DNA from: a bacterium
GTDB lineage: Bacteria > Bacteroidota > Bacteroidia > Bacteroidales > Bacteroidaceae
NCBI GenBank assembly: GCA_004559785.1
Contig: SFXD01000050.1
Location: 1-16,191 of the forward strand
Length of the DNA: 16,191 bases
Direction: 5' to 3'
How positions within the stretch are numbered: the first letter of the stretch is position 1; the number at the start of each line of letters is the position of its first letter. Under the pieces are notes generated by a model. That model made no database searches. It was not told the origin of the DNA and worked only from the letters and a program-made list of their open reading frames with translations. Shown piece after piece: positions 1-7,199 of the stretch. The position numbers and the translations under genes were made by a program.

Positions 1-5
1 AAGGC

Positions 6-51
6 CGGTCATAAGTTAAGACCGACGTCGGTCATAAGTTAAGCCTCGAAA
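6..51. repeat. Two 23-nt tandem units with a 14-bp palindrome at the junction
   Basis: The 15-mer CGGTCATAAGTTAAG occurs at 6-20 and again at 29-43, exactly 23 nt apart. The junction between the copies forms a perfect 14-bp palindrome, GACCGACGTCGGTC (20-33). Within one unit CGGTC and GACCG can also pair around ATAAGTTAA. The second copy diverges after base 43. The period equals that of the arrays at 131-207 and 15965-16079, although the sequence differs. The function is unknown. Confidence 0.75.
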
Positions 52-130
52 AAGGACTAGAAAATAGGGGTGGTCAAAACCATGGTAGAGAACCTTCCAT
101 ATTTAGCTTGAAACTATTGTTGTCCGCTAA

Positions 131-207
131 ATAACCTTGCGGCATTAAGGTTAATAACCTTGCAGCATTAAGGTTAATAACCTTGCAGCATTAAGGTTAA
201 TAACCTT
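131..207. repeat. 3.3 copies of a 23-nt palindromic tandem repeat
   Basis: Three full units run 131-153, 154-176 and 177-199, with a partial fourth (200-207). The core is TAACCTTGCAGCATTAAGG; unit 1 differs from units 2 and 3 by one base (GCGGC instead of GCAGC). Each unit junction forms a perfect 15-nt dyad, AAGGTTA-A-TAACCTT, and each unit also carries AACCTT and AAGGTT as inverted arms around GCAGCATT. The units abut with no spacers, so this is not a CRISPR array. Near-identity of the copies suggests recent expansion or active homogenisation. Confidence 0.9.
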
Positions 208-252
208 ACTGGCAAGTAATATATTCATCCGTGGTTAGCGAAAGTAGAATTC

Positions 253-304
253 AATAATAAATGAAAGGCACTCCCAAATAGAGACTTGCTCTAAGGGGAG
301 TGCC
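253..304 (-). terminator. Terminator of the secA unit
   Basis: GGCACTCCC (267-275) pairs perfectly with GGGAGTGCC (296-304). A second inner stem forms between TAGAG (279-283) and CTCTA (289-293). Read on the minus strand, the hairpin begins 25 nt after the stop codon of the 146-aa gene and is followed by a T-rich tract (TTTCATTTATTATT). This fits a factor-independent terminator for the leftward genes. The U tract is interrupted, so efficiency is uncertain. Confidence 0.75.
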
Positions 305-329
305 GCACAAACTGGTAATTATTTCCCAA

Positions 330-770
330 TCACTCGTCGAGCAATTGCCGGAGGAAGGCATTGAGGTCTTCGTCCAAACCTTGCAGCAACGTGCCGTCGA
401 GGACAAGCGTCTCTTCGGAGTCCACCATCTCCAGGTCCTGTATAGTCTCGTGGTCTTCGTCCACCAAGAGGAAAGAGAATGGCTGGAGGATGCTCATCCG
501 GCTAATCTCCGCTCTCAGGTGATGAATACATCCACGCAATACGGAAGCAACCCTGTCGTAGAAATCCTCCATGGGACAACTTTCCCACTCATGCACTATG
601 ACCGAAGCGAGAACCTCTTCATCGTCATTGAACAATGTTAGCCCTCCCGTCTCCGGGTTGACCATGACGCTGATGTCCGTCATAACGGGCTCGGCATCCT
701 TTGGATACTTTGAGATAGCATCACGGATGGACCTCTCTATCTCCTGAATGGTTTGCTGGCTTGCTTTCAT
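330..770 (-). CDS. Uncharacterised acidic protein downstream of secA (146 aa)
   Basis: I do not recognise this family. The 146-aa product is acidic, with several clusters such as DDEE and DEDHE, and has no signal peptide or membrane segment, so it is probably cytoplasmic. An amphipathic helix at the N terminus (about residues 4-20) is followed by a likely beta-rich middle and an acidic, leucine-rich C-terminal helix ending QLLDE. It contains two cysteines (about 65 and 80) with no metal-binding spacing. The start is an ATG preceded by CAACAACCATAT, almost the same 5' context as secA, with no Shine-Dalgarno. The gene lies 27 nt after the secA stop and just before the terminator, so it is probably the last gene of the secA transcript. 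A role linked to secretion is only a guess from position. Confidence 0.75.
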   Translation of the reverse strand: MKASQQTIQEIERSIRDAISKYPKDAEPVMTDISVMVNPETGGLTLFNDDEEVLASVIVHEWESCPMEDFYDRVASVLRGCIHHLRAEISRMSILQPFSFLLVDEDHETIQDLEMVDSEETLVLDGTLLQGLDEDLNAFLRQLLDE

Positions 771-797
771 ATATGGTTGTTGGTTTAGAGGGTTGTT

Positions 798-3700
798 CTA
801 CAAGTTTCGACCGTGGCAGTTCTTGAACTTCAGGCCAGAGCCACAGGGGCATGGGTCGTTGCGACCTGGCAACTTGTTGGCGCGCATAGGCTGGACAGGT
901 TGATGTTCGCGTGTATCACGGGATGCAGCCTGACGCTGGGCGGCATCAGACAACTCGCCACGCGACTCCTGCAGCTGCTGGCGATTGGCAGGAGCCTCAG
1001 TGGGCTGCTGTGCAGGAGCCTCCTGACGTACCTGAAGCTCGGGCACCATGGCACGCATTATGACACTGACCACACGGTCGTTGATGTCGTTAATCATCTG
1101 GTCGAACAACTTGACGCTCTCAAGCTTGAAGATGAGCAAGGGGTCCTTCTGCTCGTAGCTTGCGTTGTGAACGCTGTGCTTGAGTTCGTCGAGCAGTCGG
1201 AGGTTCTCCTTCCAGGCATCGTCGATGGTATGCAGAATCAGGGCCTTGTGGAAGGCGGTCACCACCGTACGCGACTCGCTTTCGTACGCCTCCTTGATAT
1301 TGGAAGGAACGTTGTACTGCCTGTTGCCGGCTATGACGGGGACCATGAGGTTCTCGTACATCTGTCCCTGCGGTCCCTCGTAGATCATACGCACTACCTT
1401 GTTGGCGTTTGCCGCCATGATGTCGGTCTTCTGCCTGAACCGTTCGAGAGCCTTCTGGTAAGCCTGCTCTGCAATGTCGTCCATCTTGGCGCTCTCCATT
1501 TCCTCTGAAGTGAAGGGAACATCCATGGCGAATATCTCAAGGAAGCACGTGCGGCATCCTTCCCAGTCGTTGTTCTCGATGACGTGGCACACCCTATCCC
1601 AAATCATGTCGGATATGTCCATCCCGAGGCGTTCTCCCATGAGGGCATGGCGACGCTTCTCGTAGATGACGGTACGCTGCTTGTTCATGACATCATCGTA
1701 TTCCAGCAGACGCTTGCGCACTCCGAAGTGGTTTTCCTCCACCTTCTTCTGAGCATTCTCGATGCTGCGCGTAATCATGCTATGCTCTATCATCTCCCCG
1801 TCCTTGAATCCGAGGCGGTCCATCACCTTGGCGATACGCTCGCTGGCGAAGAGTCGCATCAGTTTGTCCTCGATAGACACGAAGAACACGCTGCTTCCGG
1901 GGTCTCCCTGTCGTCCGCTACGTCCTCTGAGCTGTCGGTCTACGCGGCGACTCTCATGGCGTTCGGTTCCAATAATGGCAAGTCCGCCGGCGGCCTTGAC
2001 TTCCGGCGAGAGCTTGATGTCGGTACCACGTCCTGCCATGTTGGTGGCGATGGTCACCGTACCGAGCATACGTTCCTGCGGCTTGCCGTCGACCATGACG
2101 GTACCCTTCGTGCTCTGTCCTGCCTGTGCAACGATGTCGGCCTCCTTCTGGTGCAGCTTGGCATTGAGCACCTGGTGTGGTATCTTGCGCATCTGGAGCA
2201 TCTTGGACAGCATCTCGGATATCTCCACGCTCGTGGTACCCACAAGCACGGGGCGACCCGAGTTGCGCATCTTCTCCACCTCCTCGATGACAGCCTTGTA
2301 CTTTTCGCGCTGCGTGCGGTAGACGCGGTCGTTCATGTCATTTCGGATGACCTCCCTGTTGGTAGGCACCTCCACCACGTCGAGCTTGTAGATGTCCCAG
2401 AACTCCCCTGCCTCGGTGACGGCAGTACCCGTCATGCCGGCAAGCTTGTGGTACATGCGGAAATAGTTCTGCAACGTGATGGTAGCGTAGGTCTGGGTGG
2501 CAGCCTGCACCTTGACATGCTCCTTAGCCTCCACCGCCTGATGTAGTCCGTCGCTCCAGCGGCGTCCCTCCATGATACGTCCGGTCTGCTCGTCGACTAT
2601 CTTGACCTCCCCGTCCTGGATGACGTACTCGTCGTTGAGGTTGAACATGGTGTAGGCCTTGAGCAACTGCTGGATGGTATGAACGCGTTCGCTCTTTGTG
2701 GCATAGTCGTTGAACACCTTGTCCTTCTCCTCTATCTGTTCCTCGGGAGTCTTGCCGGATTTCTCTATCTCGGTCAGTATGGTTGCTATGTCAGGCAGCA
2801 CGAAGAGGGCAGGGTCGTTTACCTGCGAGGCAAGCCAGTCGTTGCCCTTGTCGGTGAGGTCCACGCTGTTCTGCTTCTCGTCGACGACAAAGTACAGCGG
2901 GTCAGTAGCCTCGTGCATGCGCCTGTTGTTGTTCTCCATGTAGATTTCCTCTGTAGAGAGCATACCTGCCTTGATGCCCGGCTCGGAGAGGAACTTGATG
3001 AGGGGCTTGTTCTTGGGCAATGCCTTGTGGCTGCGGAAGAGGGAGAGGAAACCCTCCTCGGTCTTCTGCTTGTCGCCCGTCTCCTGTCCCTCGGCGATGA
3101 GTCTCTTGGCATCGGCGAGATACTGCGTCGCCAACTGTCTCTGCACTCCGACGAGACGTTCTACGAGTGGCTGGTATTGTTCGAACTGCTGGTCGTCTCC
3201 CTTGGGTACGGGACCGGATATGATAAGAGGAGTACGCGCATCGTCTATGAGCACGGAGTCCACCTCGTCGACTATGGCATAGTTGTGCATTCGCTGCACG
3301 AGGTCCTTGGGATCCTGTGCCATGTTGTCGCGCAGGTAGTCGAAACCGAACTCGTTGTTCGTGCCGAACGTGATGTCTGCGAGGTATGCCTTGCGTCGTG
3401 CGTCGCTGTTGGGCTGGTGCTTGTCGATGCAGTCCACGCTGAGACCGTGGAACATGTATATCGGGCCCATCCATTCCGAGTCACGCTTGGCGAGGTAGTC
3501 GTTGACGGTCACCACATGCACTCCATTGCCCGTGAGTGCGTTGAGGAAGACTGGCAGCGTGGCGGTCAGGGTCTTTCCCTCTCCCGTGAACATCTCTGCA
3601 ATCTTGCCCTGGTGCAGCACGGTTCCTCCGAAAAGCTGTACGTCGAAATGCACCATTTCCCACTTGAGGTCGTTGCCTCCAGCCACCCAGTGGTTGTGGT

Positions 3701-4160
3701 ATATAGCCTTGTCGCCCTCGATGTCCACGAAGTCGTGCGTGGCGGCAAGCGTGCGGTCGAAGTCTGTTGCCGTCACCTCCACGTTCTCGTTGTTGGTGAA
3801 TCTCTCTGCCGTGCTCTTCACGATGGCGAACACCTCGGGGCGAGCCTCATCGAGAGCCTTCTCCATGCGCTCGAGCACTTCCTTCTCGAGTTTGTCTATC
3901 TGCGAGAACAGCGGAGCCCTGTCCTGTATGTCCGTCTGTTCGATGCGTGCCTTTAGTTCCTGTATCTGCTGCCGCAGGTCGGCGGCAGAATCCTGTATGC
4001 CCTGCCTTATGGCCTGTGTCCTGGCACGCAGTTCGTCGTTGCTGAGCGACTGTATCTGTGGGTAGACCTTGAGCACCATGTCCACGAGTGGCCTGTAAGC
4101 CTTGAGGTCCCTGGACTTCTTGTCTCCGAAAATCTTTACGAGTATCTTGGAAATATCCAT
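798..4160 (-). CDS. secA: SecA, preprotein translocase ATPase (1120 aa)
   Basis: SecA is the motor ATPase that drives unfolded preproteins through SecYEG in the inner membrane. The Walker A motif GEGKT is at residues 193-197 and the DEVD box at 298-301. The helicase-type motif GRGTD and the arginine-rich ERHESRRVDRQLRGRSGRQGD follow in the second half. The C terminus has the zinc-binding SEC-C motif CPCGSG...CH (C1104, C1106, C1115, H1116), which contacts SecB or ribosomes in other bacteria. At 1120 aa it is longer than the 901-aa E. coli protein because of a helical insertion before Walker A (about residues 55-170) and another in the preprotein-binding region, both usual for Bacteroidetes. 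I chose the ATG at 4160 because MDISKILVKIFGDKK matches SecA N termini; an in-frame ATG at 4214 would add 18 unrelated residues. No clear TAnnTTTG box is visible in the upstream AT-rich gap. Confidence 0.97.
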   Translation of the reverse strand: MDISKILVKIFGDKKSRDLKAYRPLVDMVLKVYPQIQSLSNDELRARTQAIRQGIQDSAADLRQQIQELKARIEQTDIQDRAPLFSQIDKLEKEVLERMEKALDEARPEVFAIVKSTAERFTNNENVEVTATDFDRTLAATHDFVDIEGDKAIYHNHWVAGGNDLKWEMVHFDVQLFGGTVLHQGKIAEMFTGEGKTLTATLPVFLNALTGNGVHVVTVNDYLAKRDSEWMGPIYMFHGLSVDCIDKHQPNSDARRKAYLADITFGTNNEFGFDYLRDNMAQDPKDLVQRMHNYAIVDEVDSVLIDDARTPLIISGPVPKGDDQQFEQYQPLVERLVGVQRQLATQYLADAKRLIAEGQETGDKQKTEEGFLSLFRSHKALPKNKPLIKFLSEPGIKAGMLSTEEIYMENNNRRMHEATDPLYFVVDEKQNSVDLTDKGNDWLASQVNDPALFVLPDIATILTEIEKSGKTPEEQIEEKDKVFNDYATKSERVHTIQQLLKAYTMFNLNDEYVIQDGEVKIVDEQTGRIMEGRRWSDGLHQAVEAKEHVKVQAATQTYATITLQNYFRMYHKLAGMTGTAVTEAGEFWDIYKLDVVEVPTNREVIRNDMNDRVYRTQREKYKAVIEEVEKMRNSGRPVLVGTTSVEISEMLSKMLQMRKIPHQVLNAKLHQKEADIVAQAGQSTKGTVMVDGKPQERMLGTVTIATNMAGRGTDIKLSPEVKAAGGLAIIGTERHESRRVDRQLRGRSGRQGDPGSSVFFVSIEDKLMRLFASERIAKVMDRLGFKDGEMIEHSMITRSIENAQKKVEENHFGVRKRLLEYDDVMNKQRTVIYEKRRHALMGERLGMDISDMIWDRVCHVIENNDWEGCRTCFLEIFAMDVPFTSEEMESAKMDDIAEQAYQKALERFRQKTDIMAANANKVVRMIYEGPQGQMYENLMVPVIAGNRQYNVPSNIKEAYESESRTVVTAFHKALILHTIDDAWKENLRLLDELKHSVHNASYEQKDPLLIFKLESVKLFDQMINDINDRVVSVIMRAMVPELQVRQEAPAQQPTEAPANRQQLQESRGELSDAAQRQAASRDTREHQPVQPMRANKLPGRNDPCPCGSGLKFKNCHGRNL

Positions 4161-4316
4161 ATATGATTGTTGTTTTTTGTCGAAAAATTGGGGAAATACG
4201 GTTTCTTCTCTCATCTCCTAATCCGTCCATTACCGCAAACCATCTAATTATATATATTTATTAATGTTTGTGCAGGCATGTGCGGAAATACGGACACCCA
4301 CTCGCCCATTGATGCA
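4161..4316. promoter_or_regulatory. AT-rich gap upstream of secA, probable promoter region
   Basis: These 156 nt separate secA from the phosphatase-like gene upstream on the same strand. The centre (about 4244-4266) is a long A/T run, as expected for a promoter. On the minus strand the nearest match to the Bacteroidetes -7 box is ATGGTTTG (4243-4236), which lacks the initial TA, so the promoter is not firmly placed. A perfect 14-bp palindrome, ATTGATGCATCAAT (4308-4321), lies across the stop codon of the upstream gene. It has no T tract directly after it, so it is a weak terminator candidate at best. Confidence 0.35.
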
Positions 4317-5900
4317 TCAATAGTAGAGCGGAGCCAGCGAGCATGCGTTGGGAGCCCTGATGCGCAAGGCATTCGCCACCGTAGGAGCCACGCGGTCGAC
4401 GGTGATTGGCTCAGTAATCTTCTCCGGAGAGACGCCGCATCCCATTATGAATAGAGGGAAGCCCATATAAGACTCTCGTGACAGAGTCTGCTCGTGGGTA
4501 TCCTCGTTGGAGAGCACCCATCCAGGTGACACCTGTACGAGTATGTCTCCCGAGCATTTGGGATTGTAGGCGTTGCGCAGCTTGCTTATACCTGGAGTCC
4601 ATGCACCGAGCGAAAGTCGCTGGCTGGTATAAACATCCCTTACGCCGCTGAGTTGTATGAGGAAGTCGCCGCAACGGGCGAGCATCTCGGCGAGGTTGAT
4701 GCTACGGCTCTCTATGAGCTTGAGGTTGAGGTATATCTCGTTGTCGAGTGCCGTCTCGACATATTGTCCCGGACCATATACTGCTATGAGGTACATGTTG
4801 AGCAGCAACTGTGCCTTAGTTATGGAGAACGTTCCCGTCGGAATCCTGTACTGGCTTATGTCGTTGGCGTCCTCGGAGTCGCAATATCCCGTGCTGGTAA
4901 CCACGAAGAGCACCTTGCCCTCTCCTACCCTATGCTCTACGAGGTCGAAGAGTTCCTCCAACTGACGGTCGAGACGTGCGTACGTGTCCTGCAACTCCAT
5001 GCCGTACTGCGAGGACATCTGATGGTCGTACCCCCCGGCATAGTACGTGACACAGAGCAGGTCGGTGACGGCATCCACCCCAAAGGCATTGTTCTGGAAT
5101 GCCTGCTTGACGAAGAGGTTCACCTCGTCGTTGACACATGCACTCGCCTTGAACTCCCTGTACTTGCGCTCGCCCGAGAACTTGTGGCTGAACGGTTTTC
5201 TGGAGCCACCCGCCACGAAGTAGTTGAAATTGCCGACAAGGTCATTCAGAGGTTTCCACACTATGCCCCCGATGCGTGAAGAGAGGGACTTGGACTTGTC
5301 GAAGGCAGATGCCCACTCAGGCAACTCCCCGTAGTAAGAGGAACTTGCCCACTTGCCAGTGTTGTCGTCTATCCAGTAGGCTCCGTCGGCGGCATGTCCC
5401 GCAGCCAATATGGCTGCATCGCGATTGGGTGCTATGGACATCACTATGCCCTTGCCCTCGGTAGAAATCTTAAGTTCGTCGCCCAGCGTAGAGACGGCAA
5501 GGTTCCTGGCAGAGGACTTGTCGGAGGTGAGATGCCCCGTGAAGTCAGGGTCATCCACGCAATAGAGCGGTACGAGCGACTGACGGTCGAGCCACCTTTC
5601 GCCCACTACCCCATTCTCGTATGGGCTGGTACCTGTGGACAGGCAAGCCACGGACGAGGCCCTGTCCGGGGAATTGAACGGGTACTCTGCCTGCGAATAT
5701 ACCCTTCCCTGCTGCATTAGCCGTGCAAAGCCTTTGTCTCCGTACAGCGGGGCGAACGCTTGCAGGTAATCCGAGCGCAACTGGTCGATTACCACGTTCA
5801 CCACAAGGCGCGGAACCTCCTGGGAGGTCTGCGCCTCGGCACCGGCTATAGCCATCAAGACTATGAGCGAGGACAGAAGTCTGTATCTGTTTGTCGTCAT
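4317..5900 (-). CDS. Exported alkaline-phosphatase-fold protein, probably catalytically dead (527 aa)
   Basis: The overall pattern is that of the PafA-type alkaline phosphatase/phosphodiesterase family: a signal peptide (about residues 1-23, ending AGAEA), LVVNVVIDQLRSDYL (D39), the STGTSPYENGVVG segment (88-100), NRDAAILAAGHAADGAYW (159-176), DTYARLDRQLEELF (305-318) and the C-terminal FPLFIMGCGV. The family's active residues are mostly gone. The T-x-P-G-H-A nucleophile motif reads NSPDRA (76-81). The Asn after the IVG-type motif is E101. The KDR motif is PNR (158-160). DYVGH is GGYDH (289-293). The TADHG metal pair is TSTGY (335-339). The final DTH is YMG (478-480). D39, R160 and H293 remain. 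I infer a secreted pseudoenzyme or binding protein. Its ATG overlaps the stop of the DUF4105 gene (ATGA), so the two are translationally coupled. Confidence 0.88.
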   Translation of the reverse strand: MTTNRYRLLSSLIVLMAIAGAEAQTSQEVPRLVVNVVIDQLRSDYLQAFAPLYGDKGFARLMQQGRVYSQAEYPFNSPDRASSVACLSTGTSPYENGVVGERWLDRQSLVPLYCVDDPDFTGHLTSDKSSARNLAVSTLGDELKISTEGKGIVMSIAPNRDAAILAAGHAADGAYWIDDNTGKWASSSYYGELPEWASAFDKSKSLSSRIGGIVWKPLNDLVGNFNYFVAGGSRKPFSHKFSGERKYREFKASACVNDEVNLFVKQAFQNNAFGVDAVTDLLCVTYYAGGYDHQMSSQYGMELQDTYARLDRQLEELFDLVEHRVGEGKVLFVVTSTGYCDSEDANDISQYRIPTGTFSITKAQLLLNMYLIAVYGPGQYVETALDNEIYLNLKLIESRSINLAEMLARCGDFLIQLSGVRDVYTSQRLSLGAWTPGISKLRNAYNPKCSGDILVQVSPGWVLSNEDTHEQTLSRESYMGFPLFIMGCGVSPEKITEPITVDRVAPTVANALRIRAPNACSLAPLYY

Positions 5901-7078
5901 CTAATCCTATTCTTACGGTAGTATAAATAGTAACTGAAAGGCCTTGTCATGAAAGCCAATGCCAAAGGTACGACTATATTTCCGAATTCTTGGGGAATCC
6001 AAGGGGAAAATATCATAAAAAGTGTTAAATAAGAAAAATGGACGGCATGCCACAAGGTTTTGCCGCGTCGAGATGCTGCAGCCGCCACCTTTCGGAGGAA
6101 GAACAGAGCCAAGGGGTTGAATAGCCACAGGAGCCAGTTGTGTCCAACGCCAGGATGCTGCGAGAAGAGGGACATGAACAGAAGCAGGCAACCGACCAGT
6201 CCCTGTGCGAGAAGCAGCATTACGTCCCATGGCCATAGCATGAGATTGAGCCATCTCTCCACAGCCACCAGTGCGAGACAGAGGGCAAGGAAACAGAGAG
6301 CGGCAGGCAAAGGCTGCAACGGGAAGGGACGTATCTCACCGCCATTGCGCTTGGGAAGGACCTCGCAAGTGTATGCCACGAGAGGCCTGCTGTCGTTGTT
6401 GTCCTGCCTGATGACGGCATTGGCAGCATATCGCATCATGTACTCCGGTGCGAACATGGCACTCCTTGCCGTAAGCATGGTGTCGACGTCGGCCCCGAGC
6501 AAGAGGTCGTTGCCCTCCTGTGCCCATTGATTCCTGGAAGCGTATTGGCGTAGCATCTGCCTAAACGTGTGCAGTGGAATGGTGTCGGGATATACCACAT
6601 GCCCCGCTACGTTGTGCTCTATCGCGTCCCTCACCTTGGTAGTGCAGTTGTTGAACAGGAAGTTGTACCTGTACCGCCTGTTCTCCATGCGGCAACCCAC
6701 CAAGAGTTCCGCCAACAGGTTGGAAGCCTCATCCGGCATGAGGTTGAGCACCTGTTCCGTTACCGAGGAGCCACGCTCCCTGTACTCAAGCAGGAAGTAA
6801 TCCCACTCTACGGGGCATAGCATGTAGTCGCACTTGCCCAGTACGAAGTTCCAGATGAAGTGTGGCTGGTTGAAGGAGAACACCCCGTAGTTGAAGGCCA
6901 GGTCCAGTCCTCTGGCAGGGTCGGTACACCTGATGGCTGTATGGCCATACAGGGAGTACACCTCATCGCCGGGCGAGCATGTCACAAGGCTCACCCTCAC
7001 GCCTTCCTGCTGCTGCGGAAGGGCATGCACTGGAATGAGGGCGAAAAGCAGGAGGATAAACAATCTTGCCAATTTCAT
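5897..7078 (-). CDS. DUF4105 domain membrane protein (393 aa)
   Basis: A signal peptide (about residues 1-19, ending VHA) is followed by a periplasmic DUF4105 domain. This has the family's hallmark segments SLYGHTAIR (42-50, H46), FNYGVFSF (62-69) and FLFNNCTTKVRDAI (140-153, C145). The conserved His and Cys recall permuted NlpC/P60-like cysteine hydrolases, so a peptidase or amidase role is possible but unproven. The C-terminal half (about 255-385) has four or five hydrophobic segments and ends in a basic tail (YYRKNRIR), so the protein is anchored in the inner membrane. The ATG at 7078 stands only 4 nt after a TACCTTTG promoter box, which implies a leaderless mRNA. It overlaps the next gene by 4 nt, so it heads a two-gene unit with the phosphatase-like protein and may act with it in the envelope. 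Confidence 0.9.
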   Translation of the reverse strand: MKLARLFILLLFALIPVHALPQQQEGVRVSLVTCSPGDEVYSLYGHTAIRCTDPARGLDLAFNYGVFSFNQPHFIWNFVLGKCDYMLCPVEWDYFLLEYRERGSSVTEQVLNLMPDEASNLLAELLVGCRMENRRYRYNFLFNNCTTKVRDAIEHNVAGHVVYPDTIPLHTFRQMLRQYASRNQWAQEGNDLLLGADVDTMLTARSAMFAPEYMMRYAANAVIRQDNNDSRPLVAYTCEVLPKRNGGEIRPFPLQPLPAALCFLALCLALVAVERWLNLMLWPWDVMLLLAQGLVGCLLLFMSLFSQHPGVGHNWLLWLFNPLALFFLRKVAAAASRRGKTLWHAVHFSYLTLFMIFSPWIPQEFGNIVVPLALAFMTRPFSYYLYYRKNRIR

Positions 7079-7082
7079 GGTG

Positions 7083-7090
7083 CAAAGGTA
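7083..7090 (-). promoter_or_regulatory. -7 box of the DUF4105 operon
   Basis: On the minus strand TACCTTTG matches the Bacteroidetes -7 consensus TAnnTTTG exactly. Its last base is separated from the ATG at 7078 by only CACC. Transcription should begin within those bases, giving a leader of zero to about two nucleotides. No TTG is seen at the -33 distance. Confidence 0.65.
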
Positions 7091-7186
7091 GCATTTTCCG
7101 CTGAAAGAAAGAAGACGAGCCTTACATTTTTATATTTATGTACAAATCTTTTTCCTCCAAGGCTTCCTCATATCAATGAAATATCG

Positions 7187-7194
7187 TACCTTTG
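7187..7194 (+). promoter_or_regulatory. -7 box of the coaX operon
   Basis: TACCTTTG matches TAnnTTTG exactly. Only CAGCC separates it from the GTG start codon at 7200, so the message should be leaderless or nearly so. It mirrors the box of the divergent operon (7083-7090), the two sharing the 10-mer TACCTTTGCA. It also argues against the in-frame ATG at 7176, which would lie upstream of the box. No clear -33 TTG is present. Confidence 0.65.
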
Positions 7195-7199
7195 CAGCC

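Larger units (their letters stand above)
1..266. other. Intergenic region with two tandem arrays, no gene
   Basis: I find no credible coding region here. The stretch holds two tandem arrays with a 23-nt period (6-51 and 131-207), described separately. Between them (about 52-130) is AT-rich DNA with only a small TGGT/ACCA hairpin near 71-84. The tail (208-266) is AT-rich and receives the terminator of the leftward secA unit. The left edge of the window may cut through a longer array, because the first repeat unit starts at base 6. What lies further left cannot be seen. Confidence 0.6.

Noticed and set aside
131..207. Possible CRISPR array
   Set aside because: Units abut directly with no unique spacers and no cas genes are present; it is a simple tandem repeat.
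300..641. Plus-strand open frame opposite the 146-aa gene
   Set aside because: It begins within the terminator stem and is antisense to a gene with better context.
2679..3956. Long open frame of 425 codons on the plus strand
   Set aside because: It lies wholly antisense to secA, whose motifs are unmistakable, and its product shows no family features; it results from the high-GC codon pattern.
4161..4214. Longer secA start at 4214
   Set aside because: The extra 18 residues do not resemble any SecA N terminus, and MDISKILVKIFGDKK starting at 4160 does.
4308..4321. Palindrome ATTGATGCATCAAT as a terminator
   Set aside because: No loop and no T tract directly after it on the minus strand; it may be chance.
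5897..5900. Possible frameshift or fused gene between DUF4105 and the phosphatase-like gene
   Set aside because: Both proteins have their own signal peptides and complete ends; the ATGA overlap is normal translational coupling.
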